Shown here piece by piece: positions 48,320 to 56,706 of a DNA stretch of 64,000 nt. The notes beneath the pieces are model-generated. The model was not told the DNA's origin. It saw nothing but the letters and a program-made list of their open reading frames with translations, and ran no database searches. Numbering within the stretch: position 1 is the stretch's first letter; every line of letters starts with the position of its first letter. The DNA comes from FEN-1297 sp963710735 (GTDB lineage: Bacteria > Bacteroidota > Ignavibacteria > Ignavibacteriales > Ignavibacteriaceae): the NCBI GenBank assembly GCA_963710735.1, contig CAVQBN010000015.1, positions 1 through 64,000 of the forward strand. The letters run 5' to 3'. The position numbers and the translations under genes were made by a program.

Positions 48320-48691
48320 ATGAGTCTGTTAGGTAATATTCTTTGGATCTTATTTGGCGGCGGTATTATTCTCTTTCTTGAATATCTTATCTCAGGATTA
48401 TTTCTCTGTATTACTATTATCGGAATACCTTTTGGAATTCAGTGTATTAAAATATCAATTTTAGCGCTCTTGCCCTTTGGGAGAGAAATCAGGAGTTCAG
48501 AAAAAGCTTCCGGATGCTTATCTACAGTTATGAATATTATCTGGATACTCATTGGCGGAATTTGGATTTCTTTAACACACATTGTTTTTGCAATTTTATG
48601 TGCAATAACAATCATTGGGATACCATTTGCAAAACAACACATAAAACTTGCAAGCCTGGCGCTTGTTCCTTTCGGCAAAGAAATAGTCTGA
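48320..48691 (+). CDS. YccF domain inner-membrane protein
   Basis: 123 residues made of two similar halves: NILWILFGGGIILFLEYLISG with ITIIGIPFGIQCIKISILALLPFGREI, then NIIWILIGGIWISLTHI with ITIIGIPFAKQHIKLASLALVPFGKEI. This duplicated pattern defines the YccF domain. Four membrane segments. Function unknown. Has a ribosome-binding AGGA before ATG. Confidence 0.9.
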   Translation: MSLLGNILWILFGGGIILFLEYLISGLFLCITIIGIPFGIQCIKISILALLPFGREIRSSEKASGCLSTVMNIIWILIGGIWISLTHIVFAILCAITIIGIPFAKQHIKLASLALVPFGKEIV

Positions 48692-48880
48692 TAATATAGG
48701 TTACAGAATTTTACTAAATTTTCATACGCAAGTTTGGTTAATAGTGGTTCGCAGGAGAAAATTTTAAATTAAAAAAGTAAGAAAAGTATATCTCAAACGG
48801 CTAAACTCGATCCTGCCAAAGGCGAAAGCGAGCCAGACGGATTATTAGCAGCTCATTATACACTTCAACTGGTTTATAAA

Positions 48881-49354
48881 ATGTTTGCAAAAAAATATGA
48901 GTTTTCTACTAATATGAAAATAGATGAAATAGTAAAAAAATTGGAGAACATTACTATCGGCAAGCATCTATATATGAAAAAAGTTCAGCCTAATTATATC
49001 GGCAAATTCGACAATACCGGATTCAGATTTAGAAATCGTTTTAATACAATTGGAAATTACTTTTTGAGTGCGAAATATATTGAACAAGATTCCACAACAT
49101 ATGTCAGCGCTTCTATTAAAACAAGTCCTGGTACATCCTTTTTCTATCTTTTTATAGATGCAGTAATCCTTTTAAGCTTATTCTCCGGTCATATAACCTT
49201 GAACTTAATCAAGCTAGCAACCATATCATTGTTGTTATGTATTCCCGTTCTAATAGTGTATTTATCATTTAAACATGATAAGAGACAAGCAGAGATATTT
49301 TTAAAAAATCTATTTGACCTTAATGAGCCGTTTCCTAATAAAGAAAAAAGTTAA
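48881..49354 (+). CDS. Uncharacterised protein with two membrane helices
   Basis: 157 residues. The N-terminal 80 residues are soluble (KIDEIVKKLENITIGKHLYMKK, FRFRNRFNTIGNYFLSAKYIEQD). Two helices follow (about 88-105 and 110-130), then a charged tail ending FDLNEPFPNKEKS. Not recognised. A hairpin repeat begins 23 bases after its stop. Confidence 0.6.
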   Translation: MFAKKYEFSTNMKIDEIVKKLENITIGKHLYMKKVQPNYIGKFDNTGFRFRNRFNTIGNYFLSAKYIEQDSTTYVSASIKTSPGTSFFYLFIDAVILLSLFSGHITLNLIKLATISLLLCIPVLIVYLSFKHDKRQAEIFLKNLFDLNEPFPNKEKS

Positions 49355-49376
49355 CTGCTTGTAAAAAAGTGTATAG

Positions 49377-49412
49377 CCTCTTTAATCCGTCAAAGAGGGC
49401 AAGGTAAGTAAA
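49377..49412 (+). repeat. Intergenic hairpin repeat, copy F
   Basis: Perfect 7-base stem CCTCTTT (49377-49383) and AAAGAGG (49392-49398) with loop AATCCGTC, then GGTAAGTAAA. It has the same CTTTAATCCGTCAAAG core and GGTAAGTAAA tail as copy B, with the middle replaced. Confidence 0.65.
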
Positions 49413-49518
49413 AAAATATAGGTATTAGTTTTTATACAATAAAATTGGAAAGGTTTAAACAATTTTTAATTTTATGATGTAAGAAATTTTATTTTTTTGA
49501 CCTAAAGTAATACTCGCA

Positions 49519-50274
49519 ATGATATCAATTATTTTATTTCCATTCAGGTTTGTTTACAAAATATATCTCCTTGTATGTTTTGCATTACTGCTAATCTTGC
49601 TCTATCCGTTCTTTCGCTTTTACCTATCTAAAAAGGAGCGGTTCCCTACAGCCTTTAAGTTTATGAAATTCTATGGAAGGCTGTTTTTGTTTTGTTCGGG
49701 AGTATTTATGAAAATTAAAGGTAGAGAAAATATTATTAAAGGACGGCCCTTTTTAATCTGCTCTAACCATAGTTCATATTTTGATATCCCTTGCTTATAC
49801 TCAATATTCGATCAGTACTTTGTATTTACCGGGAAAAAGGAAGTAGAAAAATGGCCATTGTTCCATATATTTTATACATCAGGAATGAATATTTTAGTTG
49901 ACAGAAAAAATAAAATGGGATTAATAAAAGCATTCAAAAGTATGATGGATGTAATTGATGAAGGACATCCGTTAGTGATTCTTCCCGAAGGAACCATTTC
50001 CAGGGTCGCTCCTAAACTGACGGAATTTAAAACCGGATCGGTTTCATTAGCTGTCCGCAAGCAGGTTCCGATTTTACCCATAACTTTTACAACAAACTGG
50101 ATTAGACTGCAGCGCAAAGGATTGTTTACAGGGAAAGCCAGTCCGGGTATATCGGAAGTTATTATTCATCCGTTAATTTCAACAAACGGACTGACTAAAG
50201 ATGATACGGATGAGCTGCAGTTAAAACTTCGTGATATTATCAATGAACCTTTACATAATAAATATGGGGTTTAG
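49519..50274 (+). CDS. 1-acyl-sn-glycerol-3-phosphate acyltransferase (PlsC family)
   Basis: 251 residues. One hydrophobic segment at about 8-30 anchors it to the inner membrane. The catalytic NHSSYFD box (HX4D at His84-Asp89), a GKKEVEKWP block, and VILPEGTIS near 155 match PlsC. It transfers an acyl chain to lysophosphatidate in phospholipid synthesis. It may be an accessory copy, given its neighbourhood of orphan genes. Confidence 0.92.
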   Translation: MISIILFPFRFVYKIYLLVCFALLLILLYPFFRFYLSKKERFPTAFKFMKFYGRLFLFCSGVFMKIKGRENIIKGRPFLICSNHSSYFDIPCLYSIFDQYFVFTGKKEVEKWPLFHIFYTSGMNILVDRKNKMGLIKAFKSMMDVIDEGHPLVILPEGTISRVAPKLTEFKTGSVSLAVRKQVPILPITFTTNWIRLQRKGLFTGKASPGISEVIIHPLISTNGLTKDDTDELQLKLRDIINEPLHNKYGV

Positions 50275-50303
50275 TAATTATTTGGTCTAATTGTGTATGG
50301 TGT

Positions 50304-50325
50304 CTTTAGTCCGCCGATTCCGGAC
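50304..50325 (+). repeat. Intergenic hairpin repeat, copy G
   Basis: CTTTAGTCCG start and a hairpin GTCCG (50309-50313) with CGGAC (50321-50325). Related to copies B, C and F but shorter; 29 bases after the PlsC stop. Confidence 0.5.
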
Positions 50326-50510
50326 AAATAAGAGAAATGTTTTTTCTAATTCGATGTATAATATAAATAGCTGTATGGCCCCTCTAGTGTTTCGCTCCGT
50401 CAACCTAACTATTAGCAAAGTAAACTTCTTAACATTCTGCTTTTAATAATTTATCCTTTCAATATAAAACTGTTTTACAATAAAAAATAAAAATCAAATT
50501 GGAGGTAAAA

Positions 50511-50657
50511 ATGGCTACTATGTTTCCATTTCTTGTCAGCATATATTATTTATTTATTTTAGTTATTGTCGGATATCTTTTACTCTTGATAACTCGCAGT
50601 GTAAAAGCATTAGAAAAAATTTCTGACACTTATGTAAAGAAAAATACTCGTGATTGA
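50511..50657 (+). CDS. 48-residue single-helix membrane protein
   Basis: Short gene: ATG preceded by a strong GGAGG site 7 bases upstream. The product has a charged-free N-terminus, one hydrophobic helix (about residues 5-27, with ILVIVGYLLLLI) and a basic tail (RSVKALEKISDTYVKKN). The shape fits a small regulatory membrane protein or a type I-like toxic peptide; no known family assigned. Confidence 0.65.
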   Translation: MATMFPFLVSIYYLFILVIVGYLLLLITRSVKALEKISDTYVKKNTRD

Positions 50658-51130
50658 ATTAATAAAATTATATGATTTAATTGAGTATTAAAGATGGGAT
50701 TAATTAAGAACACATTAGGATACAAGATATATTATTTGTCTGCTGGCTTCCCGGTTATTGTTCGAAACTGCATTCTTATTACATTTTGCGATTGCTAAAT
50801 CTGGCGAACTAAGGCCAGGTTTAAAGCGTTTTGTTTTATTAAAAGAGAAGGGAATGAATATTGATTGAGTTGAACAACCTTCTCGTCGGACAGGTTGCGG
50901 ATTAGTGTTGGTATAGTAAACTTAGATACCTCGCTGCTTGTGGCGAGTAAATTCATTTAATATATTACAAACCATACGTGCAAAAAAATACAAGTTATAC
51001 ATGGTTTGTTAAACCTGCCTTGAATGACAAGGCAGGCCTTCGACACACGTACCAAAGGACAAGCCGGGCTGCAGTTTAGCAGCAACGCTGTTAGAGTTTA
51101 AATGCTAATATATTTTTTAGGGTTAATAAT
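50658..51130. other. 473-base gap with stacked inverted repeats before the beta-lactamase
   Basis: No gene seen. Inverted repeats: ACAAACCAT (50967-50975) with ATGGTTTGT (51001-51009); CCTGCCTTG (51014-51022) with CAAGGCAGG (51028-51036); CTCGC/GCGAG near 50930-50946; GCTGC/GCAGC near 51069-51084. The last is followed by AACGCTGTTAGAG. Density of structure is far above the rest of the window and could mark a recombination site. Confidence 0.5.
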
Positions 51131-52030
51131 ATGAAATCAAGCAATAGAAATTACATTCTCTGGATCTTAATTATCTTTTTATGTTCTAAGGTAGTACTTG
51201 CTCAAGTTGGATCTACAAGAACCAGGATAGCTGGTATTATTGCACAGGCTAAAGGTCATGTCGGGGTTGCTATAATGGATTTAGAAAACCTTGATACATT
51301 GACATTTAACAATAATTACCGTTACCCGATGCAGAGCGTATACAAATTCCCTTTAGCTTTAGCCGTGCTCAGCAAAATTGACAAAGGGATTCTCTCGTTC
51401 AATCAAATAATTCATTTAACAAAGGATGAATTACATCCAAATACCTGGAGCCCGTTGAGGAAAAAATATCCCGAAGGAAATATTGATATTACTCTCCGCG
51501 AACTATTGAAATATACGGTTGCAGAAAGTGACAATAATGGCTGCGACATTCTTTTCAGAATTATGGGAGGCCCGGCCAAAGTTAATCAGTATATTAAAAA
51601 CCTTGGAATCAAGGGAATGTCGATTGCAGCTACTGAAGAAGAAATGCATAAAGAATGGTCAGTGCAATATAAAAACTATTCCACTCCTTTTGCTATGGTG
51701 AACTTGCTATATAAATTTTCCCGTGATAGTATCCTTTCAGCACCTAGCAAAAAATTTCTTTGGAATATAATGACACAGAATATTTTCGGTTCCAAAAGGA
51801 TAAGCGGACAGCTGCCTGCCGGGACAATAGTTGCGCAAAAGACTGGCACTTCCGATGTTAATAACGGTATAGCTGCGGCAACAAATGATGCAGGCGTTGT
51901 TACGCTTCCCAACGGCAGACAATTTGCCATTGTGGCTTTTATTGCAGATTCCCCGGATAATGAAATCACCCGTGATAAGATAATAGCAGATATTGCCAAA
52001 GCGGTATGGAATGCTTATTTAAATAATTAG
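51131..52030 (+). CDS. Class A beta-lactamase (subclass A2-like)
   Basis: 299 residues with a signal peptide to about residue 24. All main class A motifs are present: SVYK (Ser69, Lys72 in this numbering), SDN (133-135) and KTG (237-239). The segment EEEMHKEWSVQYKN before the STP block is of the form seen in subclass A2 enzymes of Bacteroidota (the CfxA, PER and VEB group), some of which are extended-spectrum. A serine hydrolase for penicillins and/or cephalosporins in the periplasm; the spectrum cannot be predicted. The gene stands alone in an accessory stretch behind a structured 473-base spacer. Confidence 0.93.
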   Translation: MKSSNRNYILWILIIFLCSKVVLAQVGSTRTRIAGIIAQAKGHVGVAIMDLENLDTLTFNNNYRYPMQSVYKFPLALAVLSKIDKGILSFNQIIHLTKDELHPNTWSPLRKKYPEGNIDITLRELLKYTVAESDNNGCDILFRIMGGPAKVNQYIKNLGIKGMSIAATEEEMHKEWSVQYKNYSTPFAMVNLLYKFSRDSILSAPSKKFLWNIMTQNIFGSKRISGQLPAGTIVAQKTGTSDVNNGIAAATNDAGVVTLPNGRQFAIVAFIADSPDNEITRDKIIADIAKAVWNAYLNN

Positions 52031-52334
52031 GAATGGCTGCATTATAATTTGACAAGTAAACTTCAGTAGGCTATTTAAGTTTATTCTTAGCACGTGATTA
52101 TGAAAATATGAAAAATTTACGATTGAATAATTGAAAAAGGAATGCTATAACATATCATCATTTAGTGAAAACTAATTTAATAAAATGGAGCAAAATTTTT
52201 TCATTCTGAATTGAAAATCAAAATCCTAAATCTTTTGAATAATTTTTTAAAGCAAGCATAGTTTCAAATTGAGAGCAGTTGCAACTACAATAGTTATTCA
52301 AAATTAAATATCTGTTTAAGAGGGAAAAAATATT
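52031..52334. other. Gap between beta-lactamase and pentapeptide gene
   Basis: 304 AT-rich bases. No gene, strong hairpin or repeat seen; probably the promoter region of the pentapeptide-repeat gene. Confidence 0.45.
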
Positions 52335-52913
52335 ATGGACAACTTATATGTAGTGGAAAAGAATTTTGATAAAATTGATTTTGAAAATGAAATGCTAGAG
52401 AAGGGTGAATATGAAAAGTGTGAATTTACTAATTGCAGTTTTTATAACTCGGATATTTCCGAATTGATATTCGTTGATTGTAAGTTTACTGCATGTAATT
52501 TGAGTATGGTAAAAGTAAGAGGAACAACTTTTAACAACGTACATTTTGATAACTGTAAAATGCTGGGTATTCGTTTTGACAACTGTAATGATTTTGGATT
52601 ATCTGTTAATTTTGAAAATTGCATGCTTAATCATTCTTCCTTTTTCCGGAAAAAACTTAGAAATACTAAATTCAATAATTCACAATTATTGGAAGCAGAC
52701 TTTACGCAAAGTGATTTGACCAGTTCCGTTTTCTCCGGCTGCGAATTAACCAGGGCGGTTTTTAATAATACAACAATTGAAAAAGCTGACCTGCGTACGT
52801 CTTTTAATTTTTCAATAGATCCGGAAAATAATCGTATAAAAAAAGCTAAGTTTTCATTAATCGGAATTACTGGACTTTTAGATAAGTATGATATTGAGAT
52901 AGAAGGGAAATAA
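52335..52913 (+). CDS. Pentapeptide-repeat protein
   Basis: 192 residues built of about 25-30 A(D/N)LXX-like pentapeptides (CEFTNCSFYNSD, ADFTQSDLTSSVFSGCEL), forming a right-handed four-sided beta-helix. The end reads SIDPENNRIKKAKFSLIGITGLLDKYDIEI, common to a Bacteroidota group of such proteins. It is distantly similar in shape to Qnr and McbG, which shield gyrase from quinolones or toxins, but nothing in the sequence proves that role. Its neighbour is a beta-lactamase. Confidence 0.88.
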   Translation: MDNLYVVEKNFDKIDFENEMLEKGEYEKCEFTNCSFYNSDISELIFVDCKFTACNLSMVKVRGTTFNNVHFDNCKMLGIRFDNCNDFGLSVNFENCMLNHSSFFRKKLRNTKFNNSQLLEADFTQSDLTSSVFSGCELTRAVFNNTTIEKADLRTSFNFSIDPENNRIKKAKFSLIGITGLLDKYDIEIEGK

Positions 52914-53047
52914 TAAATTTCAGACCCGAATTTACATTATACAATCAGATGTTTTTAAGGAATTCACCTTAATTATTTGTTATTGCGAATTCTCTAATAG
53001 TAGTATTTGATTTATTTTTTTTCATTTCCAATTAAAATGGAGGAAGC

Positions 53048-53635
53048 ATGAAAAAGTTAAGTATTGGTTTCTTATCAGTAATATTTTTATTGGTAGCGGT
53101 TTTATTGGCAAAAGATAATTCTCAATTACCAAAGGGGTGGTTCCCAGCCGGTAATAAACCTGCAGAATATGAAATGGGCATTGATCATACTGTCTTTCAA
53201 AACGGACATTCATCTGCGTTTATAAAATCAAAGAATACAACTTCAAACGGATTCGGAACTTTAATGCAGACAATTAGCGCAAAAAAATATTTGGGTAAAA
53301 GAATGCAGCTATCCGGCTATATAAAAAGTGATGATGTAAAAGGATGGAGCGGTATGTGGATGAGAATAGATGGGGAAAACAATCAGGAGTTGGGTTTTGA
53401 TAATATGCAAACCAGGGCAATAAAGGGCACCACAAACTGGAAGGAATATAAAATTGTTTTAGATGTTCCGTCAAATAGTAAAGCAATTAATTACGGTGTA
53501 TTATTAAACGGGCAGGGAGAAGTATGGTTTGATAATTTTATGTTAAAAGAAGTTGATAACTCGGTTCCTGTTACTAATATGACGAAGGAAAGAGAACTTC
53601 CGGATAAACCAGTTAATTTAAATTTTGAAGAATAA
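53048..53635 (+). CDS. Secreted beta-sandwich protein, unknown
   Basis: 195 residues with a signal peptide (MKKLSIGFLSVIFLLVAVLLAK) and a clear GGAGG site. The rest resembles the carbohydrate-binding-like jelly roll fused to some regulators: GYIKSDDVKGWSGMWMRIDG, WKEYKIVLDVPSNSKAINYGVLLNGQGEVWFDNF. A soluble ligand-binding or matrix role is inferred. It ends DKPVNLNFEE, 61 bases before the next gene. Confidence 0.7.
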   Translation: MKKLSIGFLSVIFLLVAVLLAKDNSQLPKGWFPAGNKPAEYEMGIDHTVFQNGHSSAFIKSKNTTSNGFGTLMQTISAKKYLGKRMQLSGYIKSDDVKGWSGMWMRIDGENNQELGFDNMQTRAIKGTTNWKEYKIVLDVPSNSKAINYGVLLNGQGEVWFDNFMLKEVDNSVPVTNMTKERELPDKPVNLNFEE

Positions 53636-53696
53636 AAAATATAAATTTAATTGTGATTATCAAATTGATTTATGCATTTCAAATAATAAGGGACTC

Positions 53697-54275
53697 ATGA
53701 TGAAGTTGTTTAATTACAGTATAATCATATTTTTAATTTTATTATCGGGCTGTACACAAAAGCCGATTGACTATTTAGCTGAAGGCAGAAAAATATTAAA
53801 AACAAATACAACAGATAAAAATGAATTGAACAAGGCTGCAGAATATTTCAAGGCTGAATTAAAAAGAAATCCAAATTCTTTAGAAACTCTTGCTAACCTT
53901 TCAAATACTTATGACCGAATGAATGAAAGAGATAGTTCAATTCTTTTAATAACGGAAAAAATCCAAACCCATAAAGATGCACTAGAGAATTTATATATTT
54001 TCAGAGGAATGGAGCATTTTGTAATGAGTGATTATGACAGCTCAATCCAGGATTTTAAAAGCGCATTAAATTTTAACCCGGGGAATAAACGCATTTATAA
54101 GATGATTGTAACTTCAAGAATATTTCAAAAATATAATCATAATGGTTCGTGGCTGAATTTTGGGAAAAAAGATGTTACTAATATTATTGATAAAGTATAT
54201 CCAAAAGATTTTGTTAATAAGCCGTCCGTGGATGAATTTATTATCGGTAATAAAATAAATTCAATAACTGAATGA
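53697..54275 (+). CDS. TPR lipoprotein
   Basis: 192 residues from ATG 53697 (ATG 53700 adjacent); the upstream extension to 53625 is rejected because it would bury the lipoprotein signal MKLFNYSIIIFLILLSGC. Helical repeats follow (LNKAAEYFKAELKRNPNSLETLANLSNTYDR, SSIQDFKSALNFNPGNKRIY) of the tetratricopeptide kind. Probably outer-membrane anchored; partner unknown. Confidence 0.78.
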   Translation: MMKLFNYSIIIFLILLSGCTQKPIDYLAEGRKILKTNTTDKNELNKAAEYFKAELKRNPNSLETLANLSNTYDRMNERDSSILLITEKIQTHKDALENLYIFRGMEHFVMSDYDSSIQDFKSALNFNPGNKRIYKMIVTSRIFQKYNHNGSWLNFGKKDVTNIIDKVYPKDFVNKPSVDEFIIGNKINSITE

Positions 54276-54527
54276 AATTTATAATTCAAAATAAGTAATC
54301 TTTCTGCTTGACAACATGGTAAATAGCATGGAGATTGTAAAAATAGAATCTAAAAATCAAATTCATAATTCTTATTCTTTCTTAATTTCCCATTTTAATA
54401 TCACATTAATAAAGAATATTATCTCTTTATAAAAACAACTATCAGTTTTTAATCCTCTCTTATTGAATTATTAAAAATTTTTTCTAATATTCTGCTGCAA
54501 CTAAAATTAAAATACAATGAGGATAAT

Positions 54528-55190
54528 ATGTTTATAGGGCATTTCGGTGTAGGGTTTGCGGGAAAGAAATTTGATAACAAACCTTCACTAGGTACATTTT
54601 TCATGGCGGCGCAATGGCTTGATCTGATATGGCCGTTATTTATTTTAACCGGATGGGAAAAAGTAAAAATTGTTCCTGGTATTACGGCAGCTAATCCTTT
54701 GGAATTTACTTACTATCCTTATTCTCATAGTTTGTTTTTTGTTGTTATCTGGGGACTGCTGTTCGGGCTGGTATATTATTTTTTCAAAAAGAATATGAAG
54801 GCATCAATTCTATTGGGACTGCTGGTTTTAAGTCATTGGATTTTAGACTTTATTGTTCACATTCCCGATCTGCCGATTTTCCCGTGGAGTAATGTAAAGG
54901 TCGGACTAGGATTATGGAATGATGTTGGTACTTCTATGCTATTAGAATCAATAATATTTTTAGGAGGTGCATATTTATATTTCTCAGTTACCAAAGCAAA
55001 AAATAAAATTGGGGCAATAACCTTTTGGGCGTTAGTTGTGTTTTTATTCGCTATATATATTATGAATGAATTTGGATCAGCTCCACCTTCTGTTGAAGCG
55101 CTGGGTATTGTAGGCCTCTCGCAGTGGCTTTTCGTAGCGTGGGGTTACTGGATCGATAAAAATAGATCTGTTTATCATTCAGGATTTTAA
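54528..55190 (+). CDS. Predicted membrane protein, metal-dependent-hydrolase-like (YdjM type)
   Basis: 220 residues with about six hydrophobic segments. Conserved-looking polar residues inside them (GHFGVGFAGKK at the start, DLIWPLF, YYPYSHSL, SHWILDFIVHIPDLP) resemble the His/Asp pattern of YdjM-like membrane metal hydrolases. Activity is unproven. It stands alone before the convergent phosphatase gene. Confidence 0.65.
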   Translation: MFIGHFGVGFAGKKFDNKPSLGTFFMAAQWLDLIWPLFILTGWEKVKIVPGITAANPLEFTYYPYSHSLFFVVIWGLLFGLVYYFFKKNMKASILLGLLVLSHWILDFIVHIPDLPIFPWSNVKVGLGLWNDVGTSMLLESIIFLGGAYLYFSVTKAKNKIGAITFWALVVFLFAIYIMNEFGSAPPSVEALGIVGLSQWLFVAWGYWIDKNRSVYHSGF

Positions 55191-55281
55191 AACTGGATTT
55201 AAAGTAAACTATTCTTGAATAAACTAATTCCCGATCATATAAAAATAATCAAAAAAACTATTTTAAGGGAGCAAGTAAATT

Positions 55282-56481
55282 CTATTCAAGTCTTTTTACA
55301 ACTACAACAGTAGCATCATCCTTCCACTTTTTACTTTTACCGAAATCATCAGCAGCGCTAAATATAGAGTTCATTATTTCCTCAGCACTCTTCTCTTTAT
55401 TCTGAAGAATAAGCTTTTTCAAACGCGCAGCTCCAAATTCTTCTCCTTTTTTATTATCTCTTTCAAGTATGCCATCTGTGTATAAAACCAAAACACCTTT
55501 AGGAGGTATCGATATATACGACCGGCGCAGAGCTATTTCCGGCAGAGCTCCCAATAAAAGCCCGGTGGATTCCAGTTCGCTTATTTCATTACCGATGATC
55601 AGTAAGGGGGAAGGATGTCCGGCATTAATATAAAACAAGTTGCCGTTCTTCTCCATTTCAGTATAAAAAAGTGAAATGAATCGCGATGAATAATTATTTT
55701 GAAATAAAACAGAATTCAGCTTTTTAATGGTATAGACCATCTGCATATTTTTTTCAAGGCCTACCCTTAAGCCTATCACTACATCACGCACCATTAAAGC
55801 TGCGGGTATCCCGTGTCCGCTTGCATCACCTATACAAAATCCGTACTGTTCTGAATCAAATTTAAAGTAATCAAACAGATCACCTCCTACAAGCTCCGCC
55901 GGCTGAGAGCGTCCGGCTATTTGATATCCCGGGATTATAGGTTCGGAAATCGGCAGTAAGCTTTTCTGAATTTGAGATGCCTGTTCAAGCTCACCTTTTA
56001 CAGATTCGGAAAATAATCTGTAATTGAGTGCAGTACGGACAGCATTTAAACAAAGGTCAATTTCTTCCCTTATCCATCCGTCAATCAGGTCAAATACAAA
56101 TATCCAGCGGTAATCCTGGTTGCGAACAGTAAAGGCAACCGGTATAGAATATCCTCTCTTATTAACTCTTAAGGAGTCTATTCCATCCATATGGTTATCG
56201 AATATGTATGTTTTAGATTGCAGAATAGATTCAGCAATATGAGAGTTAAGTGGAATTTTTACTGCTGTTTTAATTAGATCGGAATTGCCATCCGGAAAAA
56301 TTAAAAAGAACTCGTCTTCTGATTGTTCGAATATTCTTCCGTTACCAAAATGAAGATCTTTTCCGAATGTAATCTCAATTTCCTTAATTATTGTAAACAG
56401 AAAATCCTTGCCCGACTTTTCCTGCCCAATCTTAACGAGCAATGAATCTAATTTTCTATAAAATTCCTTTGGTTCTATCAT
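55282..56481 (-). CDS. SpoIIE/RsbU-type protein phosphatase with N-terminal GAF-like domain
   Basis: 399 residues. N-terminal region about 20-165 is GAF-like. The PP2C-type phosphatase domain has ELVGGDLFDYF (metal Asp), CIGDASGHGIPAAL, NAGHPSPLLI, GALPEI and YTDGILERDN, all in the usual order. Such enzymes dephosphorylate anti-sigma-factor antagonists in partner-switching cascades. No antagonist or anti-sigma gene is adjacent. Monocistronic on the minus strand. Confidence 0.9.
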   Translation of the reverse strand: MIEPKEFYRKLDSLLVKIGQEKSGKDFLFTIIKEIEITFGKDLHFGNGRIFEQSEDEFFLIFPDGNSDLIKTAVKIPLNSHIAESILQSKTYIFDNHMDGIDSLRVNKRGYSIPVAFTVRNQDYRWIFVFDLIDGWIREEIDLCLNAVRTALNYRLFSESVKGELEQASQIQKSLLPISEPIIPGYQIAGRSQPAELVGGDLFDYFKFDSEQYGFCIGDASGHGIPAALMVRDVVIGLRVGLEKNMQMVYTIKKLNSVLFQNNYSSRFISLFYTEMEKNGNLFYINAGHPSPLLIIGNEISELESTGLLLGALPEIALRRSYISIPPKGVLVLYTDGILERDNKKGEEFGAARLKKLILQNKEKSAEEIMNSIFSAADDFGKSKKWKDDATVVVVKRLE

Positions 56482-56706
56482 ATATGAAATCCTAAAATAA
56501 AGTGTACAAAAATACTTATAAAAAATGATAGTTAAATAAAGTTAATATTAAGATTTATTAAGATGTGAAGAGATGCAAATCCCCATTATTTTGCACTACA
56601 AATGGATTAAATTTCATTTACCAAAAAAATATTCATAAATAACGATTCCCGGTTTCCTGTTAGCTTCCTTCGTTCTTCTTTTTCCTTTCTACCTGTTCCG
56701 CTCACA

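Noticed and set aside
44880..51130. Chromosomal integron cassette array
   Set aside because: Repeats and orphan plus-strand genes fit the idea, but the half-sites only partly match the RYYYAAC/GTTRRRY consensus, spacers differ in structure, and no integrase or attI is visible. Kept only as a possible cassette-like region.
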